Source of the DNA: an uncultured Saprospiraceae bacterium
GTDB taxonomy: Bacteria > Bacteroidota > Bacteroidia > Chitinophagales > Saprospiraceae
DNA: 64,000 bases
NCBI GenBank assembly: GCA_938015435.1
Contig: CALLPN010000008.1
Span: 1 to 64,000, forward strand
Direction: 5' to 3'
Notes under the pieces: generated by a model
Seen by the model: the letters and a program-made list of their open reading frames with translations, nothing else
Database searches by the model: none
What the model was told of the DNA's origin: nothing
Program-made: the position numbers and the translations under genes
Shown here: positions 6,982-16,241 of the stretch, piece after piece
Layout of the letters: each line of letters begins with the position of its first letter
Position numbering within the stretch: position 1 is the stretch's first letter

Positions 6982-9861
6982 TTATTTAATCACAAAAGTA
7001 CTTTTACTAATATTTCCTGAAGATTCTATTGATATCATATATTCACCTTTCAGTAAATAGACTTTTTTATTATCACTTTGCTTTACTTTCACTTTATCAT
7101 TCTTAGCTTTTCCTTCATTGAAATACTTCTCCAGATCTTTAGATTTATTACTTTCAATTTCCATATTATACTCATAAGTAGCTAGTCCTTTCTTGAGATC
7201 GATAGACTTCGATAGAAGTTTCTTTCCCTTTATTGTGGATACCGTAAATTGAGCTTTAGATGCTTTTGGACTATATACATCATACTGGATCATAGCTTCA
7301 TAGGCATCATTGTATTTCCTTCTTTGATTTCCTTGTCCTGAACTGTATTCAACATCATTTATGGCAAATAACTTGAGAGAGTTATCATGATCTTTCAAGG
7401 CTCTTAGATTAGTAATGTTGGATTTGTATATCGATCTACCATGTGTACCTACTAAGAGATCATGAGCTACAGGCTGTATCACGAGATCATGAACTGGTGT
7501 CTGTGGCATATCATTGAGTATGCGACTCCAATTGTTGCCATCATCAAAGCTTACATAGACACTATGATCGGTACCGACGAATAGCAATCCCGCATGTACA
7601 GGATCTTCTTTGATTACATTGACGGGTTCAGTAGGAAGTCCAGTTCCTATTTCTACCCAAGTAGCGCCATAGTCATTGGATTTATACACGTAAGAATTAA
7701 AATCATCAAAACGATAAGCATTCAGCGAAAGATAGACCGTCGCTTTGTCATGAGCAGAAGCTTGGATCCTACTCACCCAAAGATTGGCAGGTAATCCTGT
7801 ATTGAGATTTTCCCATGTGTAGCCTCCATTTTTGGTGACATTGACTTGTCCATCATCGCTTCCAGTATATATAAGTCCAAACTCTAAGTCTGACTCATGG
7901 ATGGCAGTAAGCGTACCATATGCAACATCACCTTTCTTTCCACCGTTAGTCAAGTCATCTGATATTTCTGTGAAGTCTTCACCTTGATTCATGGATCTAT
8001 GAAGCATGTTAGATCCCATGTAAAGTATATCTTGATTGTGCTTTGATAGATATATCGGAGATTGCCAGTTCCATCTATATGGTCTATCACCTAATTCGTG
8101 CTTTGGAGTGATATATGATCTTTTACCTCGCACTTTATTGATACGAAAATAGTTGCCAAACTGATATCCTGTATAGACGGTGTTATTGTCTCTATTGTCT
8201 ATCTGAATTTGCATACCGTCTCCACCCATTATCGATTTATAGGGATATTGACCAGTTGAATGCCATCTAGTACCTTCATTGTAGTCACTGCTGCCTACCC
8301 AAACACCATTATCTTGCAGACCGCCGTATACATTGTATGGGGAGGCCATATCAGCATTGATATAGTAAAACTGACCTACTGCAGGGCTATTGCATTTGAT
8401 CCAATTTTCACCAGCGTCATAGCTGATGTTGATTCCGCCATCATTTCCATTGATTATGTGTCCAGGGCGATTTGGATTGAGCCATAACGCATGATGATCG
8501 GCATGTACATTGTCTCCACCGGCATTAGTCCAATTAGATCCTCCATCATCTGATCTCAATATTGGAACCCCCATAATATAAAGTTGATTAGGATTGTCTG
8601 GTGCCACTTCAATCATTCCAAAATAGTATCCGTATGAATTAAAAACGCCATCAAGATAACCTTCATGAGTTTTACCCCAAGAACTTCCTTCGTCATTAGT
8701 CACATACACTTCAGCACCGATGACTGGCGTATCAAAAAGCAATGAATTTGCAGTTTCTAGATATTCAACTAATGCTATAGGCTGCAGATTACCTTCTTTG
8801 ACTCGCGCTTTCACGCTTTTTGAGGTATGCTTTTTAGGGAATCTATTATCTCTCAAGTATGTCTCTAGCTTGTCATCGTCTAATGAAATGAATTGATCAG
8901 TTGACATTCCTCTAATTTGATCTTTGTTAAGCTTAGAGTCATCTCTGTTCTTATCATCTGGTCTTCTGTTATAATTGTCCACTATAGCAAATACCTTATT
9001 TTGACCGTCAATCTTGGCTATCGTAAGACCTATTCGTCCTGTTCCTTCTCCATCAGGAAATCCACTTCCATCGGCTGAGACTTTTATCCAAGTAACACCT
9101 CCGTCTTTTGACTTGTGTATACCGGATCCTTTGCCTGATTCCTGAAAATTCCAAGCATGTCTAATTCGATCCCAAGTAGCGGCATAAAGAATTTTATTAT
9201 CATCTGGATCCATAATTAAATCTATTGCTCCGCTATTATCATTTACATATAAGGTCTTAGACCAATTGTCGCCCCCATCTGTAGATTTGTAGACTCCACG
9301 CTCAGGATTAGTGGAGTAGAGGTGACCTAACACAGCTACATATACGACATTACTATCTTTAGGGTCTACTATGATTCTTGAGATATGATGACTTTCTGGT
9401 AGACCTTTCCATTGCCAAGTTTCTCCCCAGTCAGTACTCTTATATATACCAGTGCCCGCATAAGATGACCTACTACTATTCACTTCTCCTGTGCCTACCC
9501 ATATTGTACCCGTCGACCAGTTGGCATGAATGTCACCTATGGTCATACTTGCTTGATCATCAAACAACGGATCAAATGAAGTACCATTATTGTCAGTCTT
9601 CCATAATCCACCAGAAGCATAGGCTACCAAGAATTTGCTTGGATCATCTGGATTTACAGCTAGATCGGTCACACGCCCACTAAATATTGTAGGTCCTATA
9701 TTTTCAACGGATATATTAGCAGCCTTAGAAGCTTCAGTTAATGAAAATCTCTTTTTCACTTGTATATCTCGATCTCTGTATGAAGTAGATTCTGGAGTTT
9801 GTTGAGCATTGATCAGTATCGCTATGAGTACAAGAGGCTGGATAAGTAAATACTTGATCAT
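6982..9861 (-). CDS. Secreted BNR/sortilin-like repeat protein
   Basis: 959 residues from the ATG at 9861, which gives a clean signal peptide (MIKYLLIQPLVLIAILINAQ). An upstream start at 9996 would add 45 residues that are not signal-like. The body is a multi-bladed beta-propeller built from BNR/Asp-box repeats of the S-x-D-x-G-x-T-W type: KSTDWGETW, KSTDGGDNW, KSKDGGVTW, RSDDGGSNW, KSNDYGATW, SFDDGNNW. An RxG-type DNAFDPLFD-like blade follows GRVTDLAVNPDDP, and SDDGQVNVTKNGGYTW lies late. Such VPS10/xyloglucanase-like propellers are common exported proteins in Bacteroidota; no glycosidase active site can be assigned by eye. The C-terminus (GEYMISIESSGNISKSTFVIK region) looks like a short surface-sorting-type end, but this is weak. 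Confidence 0.85.
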   Translation of the reverse strand: MIKYLLIQPLVLIAILINAQQTPESTSYRDRDIQVKKRFSLTEASKAANISVENIGPTIFSGRVTDLAVNPDDPSKFLVAYASGGLWKTDNNGTSFDPLFDDQASMTIGDIHANWSTGTIWVGTGEVNSSRSSYAGTGIYKSTDWGETWQWKGLPESHHISRIIVDPKDSNVVYVAVLGHLYSTNPERGVYKSTDGGDNWSKTLYVNDNSGAIDLIMDPDDNKILYAATWDRIRHAWNFQESGKGSGIHKSKDGGVTWIKVSADGSGFPDGEGTGRIGLTIAKIDGQNKVFAIVDNYNRRPDDKNRDDSKLNKDQIRGMSTDQFISLDDDKLETYLRDNRFPKKHTSKSVKARVKEGNLQPIALVEYLETANSLLFDTPVIGAEVYVTNDEGSSWGKTHEGYLDGVFNSYGYYFGMIEVAPDNPNQLYIMGVPILRSDDGGSNWTNAGGDNVHADHHALWLNPNRPGHIINGNDGGINISYDAGENWIKCNSPAVGQFYYINADMASPYNVYGGLQDNGVWVGSSDYNEGTRWHSTGQYPYKSIMGGDGMQIQIDNRDNNTVYTGYQFGNYFRINKVRGKRSYITPKHELGDRPYRWNWQSPIYLSKHNQDILYMGSNMLHRSMNQGEDFTEISDDLTNGGKKGDVAYGTLTAIHESDLEFGLIYTGSDDGQVNVTKNGGYTWENLNTGLPANLWVSRIQASAHDKATVYLSLNAYRFDDFNSYVYKSNDYGATWVEIGTGLPTEPVNVIKEDPVHAGLLFVGTDHSVYVSFDDGNNWSRILNDMPQTPVHDLVIQPVAHDLLVGTHGRSIYKSNITNLRALKDHDNSLKLFAINDVEYSSGQGNQRRKYNDAYEAMIQYDVYSPKASKAQFTVSTIKGKKLLSKSIDLKKGLATYEYNMEIESNKSKDLEKYFNEGKAKNDKVKVKQSDNKKVYLLKGEYMISIESSGNISKSTFVIK

Positions 9862-10015
9862 AGTTGGAGTTTCATTAGATGAATTCAAATCTAATGATTT
9901 TTTCAATCTGTTTGTGTTAGTGTAGAGAATGATCACATCATATAGTCTTAATCTGATGTCAAAACGGCTGATTATTTGGTAAAAATTACATTTCAAAGTT
10001 GAGTTAAAAATACCT

Positions 10016-10023
10016 TACATTTG
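10016..10023 (+). promoter_or_regulatory. Bacteroidota -7 element before the prolyl oligopeptidase
   Basis: TACATTTG, a perfect TAnnTTTG, 125 bp before the start at 10148. The -33 region is not convincing. Confidence 0.4.
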
Positions 10024-10147
10024 TACAACAATAAGATTTACAAAATATGTTATTCTTGTTGGCTGGTGTTAAATTATTTCGCATTTGATATCAATTAATA
10101 TCATTACATTATTTCGAACTTTTCTATTATTAAAATCATAACAAATA

Positions 10148-12301
10148 ATGAAGAAAAAAGACTTAATCATATTAATCGGAATGTGCCTTATTTACTGTTC
10201 TTGCAACACTGAAAAGAGCGCAATCATTAATCCTACTATTTCTGTGAACTACCCATCTACAACTAAGCAATTAGATACTATTGAAAATTATCATGGTACA
10301 GAGATCTCCGATCCTTACAGATGGCTGGAAGATGATACTTCGGAAGAAACTAAAGCTTGGGTTACAGAACAAAATAAAGTCACTTCTGGCTATTTATCAA
10401 AAATTCCTTTTAGAGAAGACATTACTAATAGGTTAGAGAAATTATGGAATTATGAAAAGTATTCTTCGCCTTTTAAAGAAGGTGGAAAGTATTATTATTT
10501 CAAAAATGATGGATTGCAAAATCAAAGTGTATTATATACTTCAGATGATATAAAGTCGGAAGGAACAATTGCATTAGATCCCAATAAATTTTCTGATGAT
10601 GGAACGGCCTCTCTTGGTGCCCTCTCTTTTGATAAGTCAGGTAAGTATCTAGCATATGCTATATCAGAAGGAGGATCAGATTGGAGGACTGCTTATGTCA
10701 AAGACATGACTACAGGAAAGCTCTTGGATGACAAAGTAGAATGGATAAAATTTTCAGGTCTATCGTGGTACAATGATGGTTTTTTCTACAGTAAATATCC
10801 AACACCTAAAGATGGAGATGAACTTTCTGCTAAGAATGAATTTCATAAGGTATATTATCACAAATTGAATACCTCTCAGGATCAAGATCAATTAATATTT
10901 GAAAGTCCCAATTCACCTCAGAGAAATGCTTATGCTGGTACGACAGATGATGAAAAGTATTTGATTATATCAACAAGCGAATCAACTAGTGGAAATGGAT
11001 TTCATATAGTTGATCTCGATAAATCAATGACAACAGTAATTCCAGTAGTGACCACTTTTGATAATGATTATTCTTTAATAGATAATGACGGCTCTAAGCT
11101 TTTAGTCATTACTAACGAAGGAGCATCAAAGCAAAAAATAATTTCAATTGATGCCAATAATCCTAATAAATCGAATTGGCAAACTGTTGTGGCCGAGAGT
11201 GATGATGCACTGCGTAGTGCGTCAATAGTTGGAGGAAAAATGTTTTGTAATTATATGCATGATGCAAGTTCATTAATAAAAGTTTATGAACCCAATGGAA
11301 AATATTTATCTGATCTTTCTCTACCTGGTATTGGAAGTTGCGGTGGCGTAGGTGGAAAGAAATCTGATGCTCAAGGATTCTACTCTTTCACTTCATTTAC
11401 AAGTCCTACGACAATATATTCTTTAGATACTGAGAGTATGGAATCAGAAGTATTCCGTAAGCCTAAAGTTGATTTTGATAGTGAAGCATATGAAACCCGT
11501 CAAGAATGGTATACCTCTAAAGATGGAACGAAAGTACCTATGTTTATTACCATGAAAAAAGGATTGAAATTGGATGGTACTCATCCGACTCTTCTTTATG
11601 GATACGGTGGATTTAATATTCCTTTACTTCCTTCATTTAGTATCAGTAGGTTGCCATTATTGGAAAATGGAGGAGTATATGTAGTAGCAAATATAAGAGG
11701 AGGTGGAGAGTTTGGAAGTGACTGGCACAAAGCCGGAACTCTCGATAGAAAGCAAAATGTTTTTGACGACTTTATAGGTGCTGCAGAGCATTTGATAGCA
11801 AATAAGTATACCAGCTCAGATAAATTAGCAATACAAGGTGGATCTAACGGTGGACTTTTGGTAGGCGCATGTATGACGCAACGTCCTGATTTATTTGCAG
11901 TTGCTTTCCCTGCAGTGGGTGTGTTAGATATGTTGAGATATCACAAATTTACAATTGGATGGGCATGGGCAACGGACTATGGTAGATCTGATGATCCTGA
12001 GGCTTTTAAATATTTGAAAGCGTACTCGCCATTACATAATGTAAAGGCTGTTGATTATCCTGCTACAATGGTTACCACAGCGGATCATGATGATAGAGTA
12101 GTTCCAGCACATTCATTCAAATTTATATCAGAAGTACAAGACAAGCATACAGGCGCGAATCCAGTATTGATTAGAGTAGAAACAAGTGCAGGCCATGGTG
12201 CAGGAAAACCTACAAGTAAACAAATTGAAGAAGCTGCAGATATTCTTAGTTTTATGTTGTATAATACTGGAGAATCATTTAATCCTTCATTAAAAGGTTA
12301 A
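10148..12301 (+). CDS. Prolyl oligopeptidase (S9A) lipoprotein
   Basis: 717 residues. Serine peptidase that cleaves short peptides after proline. A lipoprotein signal (MKKKDLIILIGMCLIYCSC) places it in the periplasm or outer membrane. The propeller domain begins with the family opening ISDPYRWLEDDTSEETKAWV near residue 53. The C-terminal alpha/beta-hydrolase domain carries the triad: Ser566 in QGGSNGGL, the Asp in ADHDDRVVPA (646-649), and His683 in SAGHGAG. GYGGFNIPLLPSF and NIRGGGEFG (oxyanion region) are also present. Length and all motifs agree with an active enzyme. The next gene, an M20 dipeptidase 99 bp downstream, suggests a peptide-scavenging pair. Confidence 0.95.
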   Translation: MKKKDLIILIGMCLIYCSCNTEKSAIINPTISVNYPSTTKQLDTIENYHGTEISDPYRWLEDDTSEETKAWVTEQNKVTSGYLSKIPFREDITNRLEKLWNYEKYSSPFKEGGKYYYFKNDGLQNQSVLYTSDDIKSEGTIALDPNKFSDDGTASLGALSFDKSGKYLAYAISEGGSDWRTAYVKDMTTGKLLDDKVEWIKFSGLSWYNDGFFYSKYPTPKDGDELSAKNEFHKVYYHKLNTSQDQDQLIFESPNSPQRNAYAGTTDDEKYLIISTSESTSGNGFHIVDLDKSMTTVIPVVTTFDNDYSLIDNDGSKLLVITNEGASKQKIISIDANNPNKSNWQTVVAESDDALRSASIVGGKMFCNYMHDASSLIKVYEPNGKYLSDLSLPGIGSCGGVGGKKSDAQGFYSFTSFTSPTTIYSLDTESMESEVFRKPKVDFDSEAYETRQEWYTSKDGTKVPMFITMKKGLKLDGTHPTLLYGYGGFNIPLLPSFSISRLPLLENGGVYVVANIRGGGEFGSDWHKAGTLDRKQNVFDDFIGAAEHLIANKYTSSDKLAIQGGSNGGLLVGACMTQRPDLFAVAFPAVGVLDMLRYHKFTIGWAWATDYGRSDDPEAFKYLKAYSPLHNVKAVDYPATMVTTADHDDRVVPAHSFKFISEVQDKHTGANPVLIRVETSAGHGAGKPTSKQIEEAADILSFMLYNTGESFNPSLKG

Positions 12302-12400
12302 TTATTTACGTTCAAATTATCAAGAGAAAATATTCGTATTGTAGATTAAGGATGCAATCAAATATTAAAAATAAAATAAAATTTAAATCAAAAATATCTA

Positions 12401-13813
12401 ATGGGAAAAGTTCAAAATTACATTGATGACAACAGACAAAGATTTCTGGATGAGTTGTTAGATTTATTAAGAATTCCTTCAGTAAGTGCTGATCCAGCTT
12501 TTGCAGGTGACGTGAAGAAAACTGCACAAGCAGTGGCCAAATCATTAAAGGCTGCAGGTTGTAAAAATGTAAAAGTCAATAAAACTAAAGGTCACCCAAT
12601 AGTGACTGGTGAGCGAATTGTAAATAGTAAGTTGCCGACGGTGTTGGTATATGGGCACTATGATGTACAACCTGCAGATCCAATTGAATTGTGGGATAGT
12701 CCTCCGTTTGAGCCAGTTATCAAAAAGGTAAGAGGGCATAAACAAGGTGCCATATTTGCAAGAGGAGCATGTGATGATAAAGGTCAGATGTATATGCATG
12801 TAAAAGCTCTCGAAGCCATGACAAAGACTAAAAACGTTCCTTGTAATATCAAGTTTATGATAGAAGGCGAAGAAGAAGTTGGTTCAGTTAATCTCGAAGG
12901 ATTTATAAAGAAGAATAAAAAAGCACTTAATTGTGATGTTGTGCTAGTTTCCGATACGTCAATTATATCCAACAAAGTACCAAGTATTACTACTGGATTG
13001 AGAGGTCTAAGTTATGTGGAAGTTGAAGTGTCAGGTGCCAATAGAGATCTCCACTCTGGTGTTTATGGTGGAGCGGTTGCTAATCCACTGAATGTGCTTG
13101 CGGATATGATTTCATCTCTTAAAGGAAAGAATGGAAAAATAAAAATCCCAAATTTCTATGATGATGTTTTGGAAGTGACGAAGGAAGAAAGAAAGGCGAT
13201 GAATAATGCCCCATTTGATATCAAGGCATATAAGCGAGAGTTGAAGATCAATGATACTATGGGAGAGAAAGGTTATACTGTATTAGAGCAGACATCTATA
13301 AGACCGACACTTGACGTTAATGGTATGTGGGGAGGTTATATCGGAGAAGGTGCTAAAACTGTATTGCCGGCAAAAGCATTCGCAAAGATCAGTATGAGAC
13401 TAGTACCTAATCAGGATCCGGATAAGATTACTAAGCTATTTACTAAGCATTTTAAATCTTTAGCACCAGCAGGGGTCAAAGTTAAAGTAACACCGCATCA
13501 TGGTGGAGAGCCAGCAGTAACACCGACTAATACGATAGAATATAAAGCGGCATCATTGGCTATGGAGAAGACATATGGAGCAGAACCGATTCCACAAAGA
13601 AGTGGAGGAAGTATTCCTATTGTTTCATTATTTGAGAATATACTGAAAGTAAAAACAATTCTTATGGGATTTGGATTGGATACAGATGATATCCATTCGC
13701 CTAATGAGCATTTTGGAATAGAAAATTACTTTAAAGGGATATCAACTATTCCATATTTCTACGAATATTATACAGCTCTTAAATCTGGTGAAAAAGTAGA
13801 TTTATCTGCCTAA
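12401..13813 (+). CDS. M20-family metallo-dipeptidase
   Basis: 470 residues, cytoplasmic (no signal peptide). Zinc dipeptidase of the CNDP/M20 group, which hydrolyses dipeptides. Metal-ligand and catalytic segments are visible: VLVYGHYDVQPAD (His and the Asp next to it) near 83-95, FARGACDDKGQ with the bridging Asp near 122, EGEEEVGS with the catalytic Glu pair near 152, DLHSGVYGG (lid-domain His) near 215, and HSPNEHFGIEN near the C-terminus. The dimerisation/lid insertion is of normal size. It follows the prolyl oligopeptidase on the same strand; a rho-independent terminator lies about 100 bp after the stop. Confidence 0.92.
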   Translation: MGKVQNYIDDNRQRFLDELLDLLRIPSVSADPAFAGDVKKTAQAVAKSLKAAGCKNVKVNKTKGHPIVTGERIVNSKLPTVLVYGHYDVQPADPIELWDSPPFEPVIKKVRGHKQGAIFARGACDDKGQMYMHVKALEAMTKTKNVPCNIKFMIEGEEEVGSVNLEGFIKKNKKALNCDVVLVSDTSIISNKVPSITTGLRGLSYVEVEVSGANRDLHSGVYGGAVANPLNVLADMISSLKGKNGKIKIPNFYDDVLEVTKEERKAMNNAPFDIKAYKRELKINDTMGEKGYTVLEQTSIRPTLDVNGMWGGYIGEGAKTVLPAKAFAKISMRLVPNQDPDKITKLFTKHFKSLAPAGVKVKVTPHHGGEPAVTPTNTIEYKAASLAMEKTYGAEPIPQRSGGSIPIVSLFENILKVKTILMGFGLDTDDIHSPNEHFGIENYFKGISTIPYFYEYYTALKSGEKVDLSA

Positions 13814-13919
13814 TGATAGCTAAGATTTTAACGGATGTCATAGGAATATGCATTTTATGCTATGAAAAGTGGAGTGCTAAATCTCGTTGAACTACTAAAT
13901 GTAGAAAATCAAAAAAAAC

Positions 13920-13957
13920 AAAGGGCTAAAGATTATTTTTTTTAGCCTTTTGCTTTT
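13920..13957 (+). terminator. Rho-independent terminator after the M20 peptidase
   Basis: AAAGGGCTAAA (13920-13930) pairs with TTTAGCCTTT (13941-13950) with one bulged G, followed by TGCTTTTTT. It lies 107 bp after the peptidase stop. Confidence 0.65.
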
Positions 13958-13996
13958 TTATGGGTAATCTTTAAGATGCTACTAGATATTGACGTA

Positions 13997-14593
13997 TTAA
14001 TGGCTACCTATATATACCAAATTGTAGCCTGTAAAATTATCATCAATAGAAATTATACCTTGATCCTTAGTGTATCTTATGAATGGATTAGGTGTCGCAT
14101 TGTTAGGTAATCCAGTATTCATAAGGTTAGGTTCAATAACATTATAAAAAATCTTTCCGTCAAGTTTAATGAATCATACTCTATTACAAAAGGATTATCT
14201 AGTACGCCAGATGGATTATAAGTTGAATATTCTGATAAATATCCATTTCCATTAACTACATCGGCTAAATTGAATTTTTTCGTATTGTTGCTGATGAAAA
14301 CCTTCTCTATAGGTAATCATAGTTGAGTCTGATAGGCAAGGAGAGAATTCCGTATAAGGAAATAAGGAATCTACTCGATTAACAACTTCCAACAATATCG
14401 TATCGTTAATCTGATTTGTAAAATATATCGAATCGTGTTCCATATAGTTCATTAGATAGGATTCAGATTCAATATCTAAAAACGAATCAACACCACTTAT
14501 AGTAGTATTGCATAGTTCCAAATCGTCATCATCACAGCAGCTTACTAGTCCAAAACAAAAGATGCAAATAAACAAAAGGGTACTGATTCTCAT
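13997..14593 (-). pseudogene. Lipoprotein gene broken by two compensating frameshifts
   Basis: The open frame at 14252-14593 starts with a lipoprotein signal (MRISTLLFICIFCFGLVSC, Cys19) and would stop after 113 codons. Past an A6 run (plus-strand T6 at 14275-14280), dropping one base gives a further open stretch with residues EKFNLADVVNGNGYLSEY and NPSGVLDNPFVIEYDSL. Adding one base at the short A run near 14165-14167 then gives KLDGKIFYNVIEPNLM, TPNPFIRYTKDQGIISIDD and ends GYNLVYIGSH before a stop at 13997-13999. The total is 597 nt, exactly 199 codons, so the two shifts cancel. Either the gene has two real indels or these are homopolymer sequencing errors. The product is an unrecognised, acidic, exported lipoprotein of about 198 residues. 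Confidence 0.7.
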
Positions 14594-14805
14594 CGTTAGA
14601 TTATAATAGATTAAGAGAAAAGATCAATCTCAAATATAGCATAATAATAGTTTAGTGATCCTAGATTACTAAATGTTGACAAGGTTCAAGAAAGCTAGAT
14701 TCACCTTCTAATGGTTAATATTCCTATAACAACTTATTCATTTCTTGATCGCAAGCATTTATAATATTACATTCGCAACATCATTTAATATAACACAAAT
14801 ATAAT

Positions 14806-15483
14806 ATGGGTTCTAAATCTCAATTACAGGCGCTTTCAGTATGTTTACTTATGTTCTTCAGCTCTCTCATGATCGCTCAAGACCTTACTAACAAGGTGGA
14901 CAGTGTTTCCTATAGTCTAGGTCTTATGTTGGGCCAAAACATCAAAAAAGATGGTATCAAAGAAGTGAATCATGAGATAATTGCCAAAGCTATAGAAGAC
15001 ATTATGCAAGACGATGGTGATTATAAAATCACAAGACAAGCAGCAAAAATTTACTATGCTAACCATATGACGTTAGTAAAAGAAGAAAAGACTAAAGCTG
15101 TAAGGGCTGACGGAGAAGCATATCTTCTCAAAAATGCTACTAAGAAAGGCGTAGTTACTACGAATAGTGGTTTGCAGTATGAAGTAATGAAAAAAGGAGA
15201 TGGTGCAATGCCTAATGCTAAAGATAAGGTAGAGGTTCATTATCATGGAACACTTATCGACGGTACTGTTTTCGATAGTTCTGTAGATAGAGGCGAAACA
15301 ATCTCATTTCCTGTAATGGGTGTCATCAAAGGATGGCAAGAAGCGCTACAACTCATGCATGTGGGCGATAAGCTTAAATTAACAATCCCTCAAGATCTTG
15401 CTTATGGTAAGAGAGGTGCTGGTGCAAGTATTCCTCCATATGCTACTCTTATATTCGAAGTAGAGCTATTTGCCATAAAATAG
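14806..15483 (+). CDS. FKBP-type peptidyl-prolyl cis-trans isomerase (exported)
   Basis: 225 residues. A signal peptide (SVCLLMFFSSLMIAQ near residues 10-25) sends it to the periplasm, where it would speed proline isomerisation during protein folding. The helical FKBP_N dimerisation domain (KVDSVSYSLGLMLGQNIKK, about 30-110) is followed by the FKBP domain (about 122-225) with VEVHYHGTLIDGTVFDSS, the GVIKGWQEAL segment, DLAYGKRGAG and IPPYATLIFEVEL, all of which line the active pocket. This FkpA/Mip-like layout is standard. The stop is only 3 bp before trmD, so they are translated from one message. Confidence 0.93.
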   Translation: MGSKSQLQALSVCLLMFFSSLMIAQDLTNKVDSVSYSLGLMLGQNIKKDGIKEVNHEIIAKAIEDIMQDDGDYKITRQAAKIYYANHMTLVKEEKTKAVRADGEAYLLKNATKKGVVTTNSGLQYEVMKKGDGAMPNAKDKVEVHYHGTLIDGTVFDSSVDRGETISFPVMGVIKGWQEALQLMHVGDKLKLTIPQDLAYGKRGAGASIPPYATLIFEVELFAIK

Positions 15484-15486
15484 TCC

Positions 15487-16158
15487 ATGCGTATAGATAT
15501 CATTTCTGTTAAACCTGAATTACTTACAGGCCCTTTTGATCATAGTATCATAGCTCGAGCAAAGGACAAAGGCTTATTAGAAATCCATGTCCATAATCTT
15601 CGTGATTATGGGGTAGGAAAGCATAAGGTCATAGATGATTACCAATATGGTGGTGGTGCTGGTATGGTAATGATGTGCGGTCCATTAGACAATATTATCA
15701 TTGATCTTAAGTCAGAAAGGGAATATTCCGACATCATATATCTCACACCAGATGGTGTACAATACAATCAAGGTATCGCCAATCACTTGTCATTAGGTAC
15801 TAATTTGATGATGATATGTGGTCATTATAAGGGGATAGACGAACGAATCAGAGAAATGCATGTGACTAGAGAAATCTCTATTGGTGATTATGTGTTATCA
15901 GGTGGTGAGTTGGCTGCAGCTGTATTAGCAGATAGCATTGGAAGGTTATTACCTGGCGTTCTTGGTGATGAAACTTCGGCTCTTTTTGATTCACATCAAG
16001 ATGGTTTGTTAGCTCCACCTGTATATACTAGGCCAGAAGATTATAAAGGTAATATAGTACCAAGTATATTACTTTCGGGTAATGACAAAGCTATAGATGA
16101 TTGGCGTAATGATCAAGCCGAAAAAAGAACAGAAGATCGCAGACCAGATATGATGTAG
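15487..16158 (+). CDS. trmD: tRNA (guanine-37-N1)-methyltransferase
   Basis: 223 residues. SPOUT-class enzyme that uses SAM to methylate G37 of tRNAs, preventing +1 frameshifting. Opening MRIDIISVKPELL, NLRDYGVGKHKVIDDYQYGGGAGMV split over residues 38-62, MICGHYKGIDERI (the trefoil-knot SAM loop) near 116-128, and ISIGDYVLSGGELAA near 136-150 are TrmD signatures. It sits 3 bp after the FKBP gene rather than in the classical rpsP-rimM-trmD-rplS cluster; no ribosomal genes are nearby. Confidence 0.96.
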   Translation: MRIDIISVKPELLTGPFDHSIIARAKDKGLLEIHVHNLRDYGVGKHKVIDDYQYGGGAGMVMMCGPLDNIIIDLKSEREYSDIIYLTPDGVQYNQGIANHLSLGTNLMMICGHYKGIDERIREMHVTREISIGDYVLSGGELAAAVLADSIGRLLPGVLGDETSALFDSHQDGLLAPPVYTRPEDYKGNIVPSILLSGNDKAIDDWRNDQAEKRTEDRRPDMM

Positions 16159-16241
16159 AAGTTGATTTCCATACTTTACATTTTTGATTACATGATACCT
16201 CTTCAAAAACTAGATTAGAACACAGAATAAGTATTAGAAGC

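Noticed and set aside
9862..9996. 45-residue N-terminal extension of the BNR protein
   Set aside because: It would bury the signal peptide that begins at 9861.
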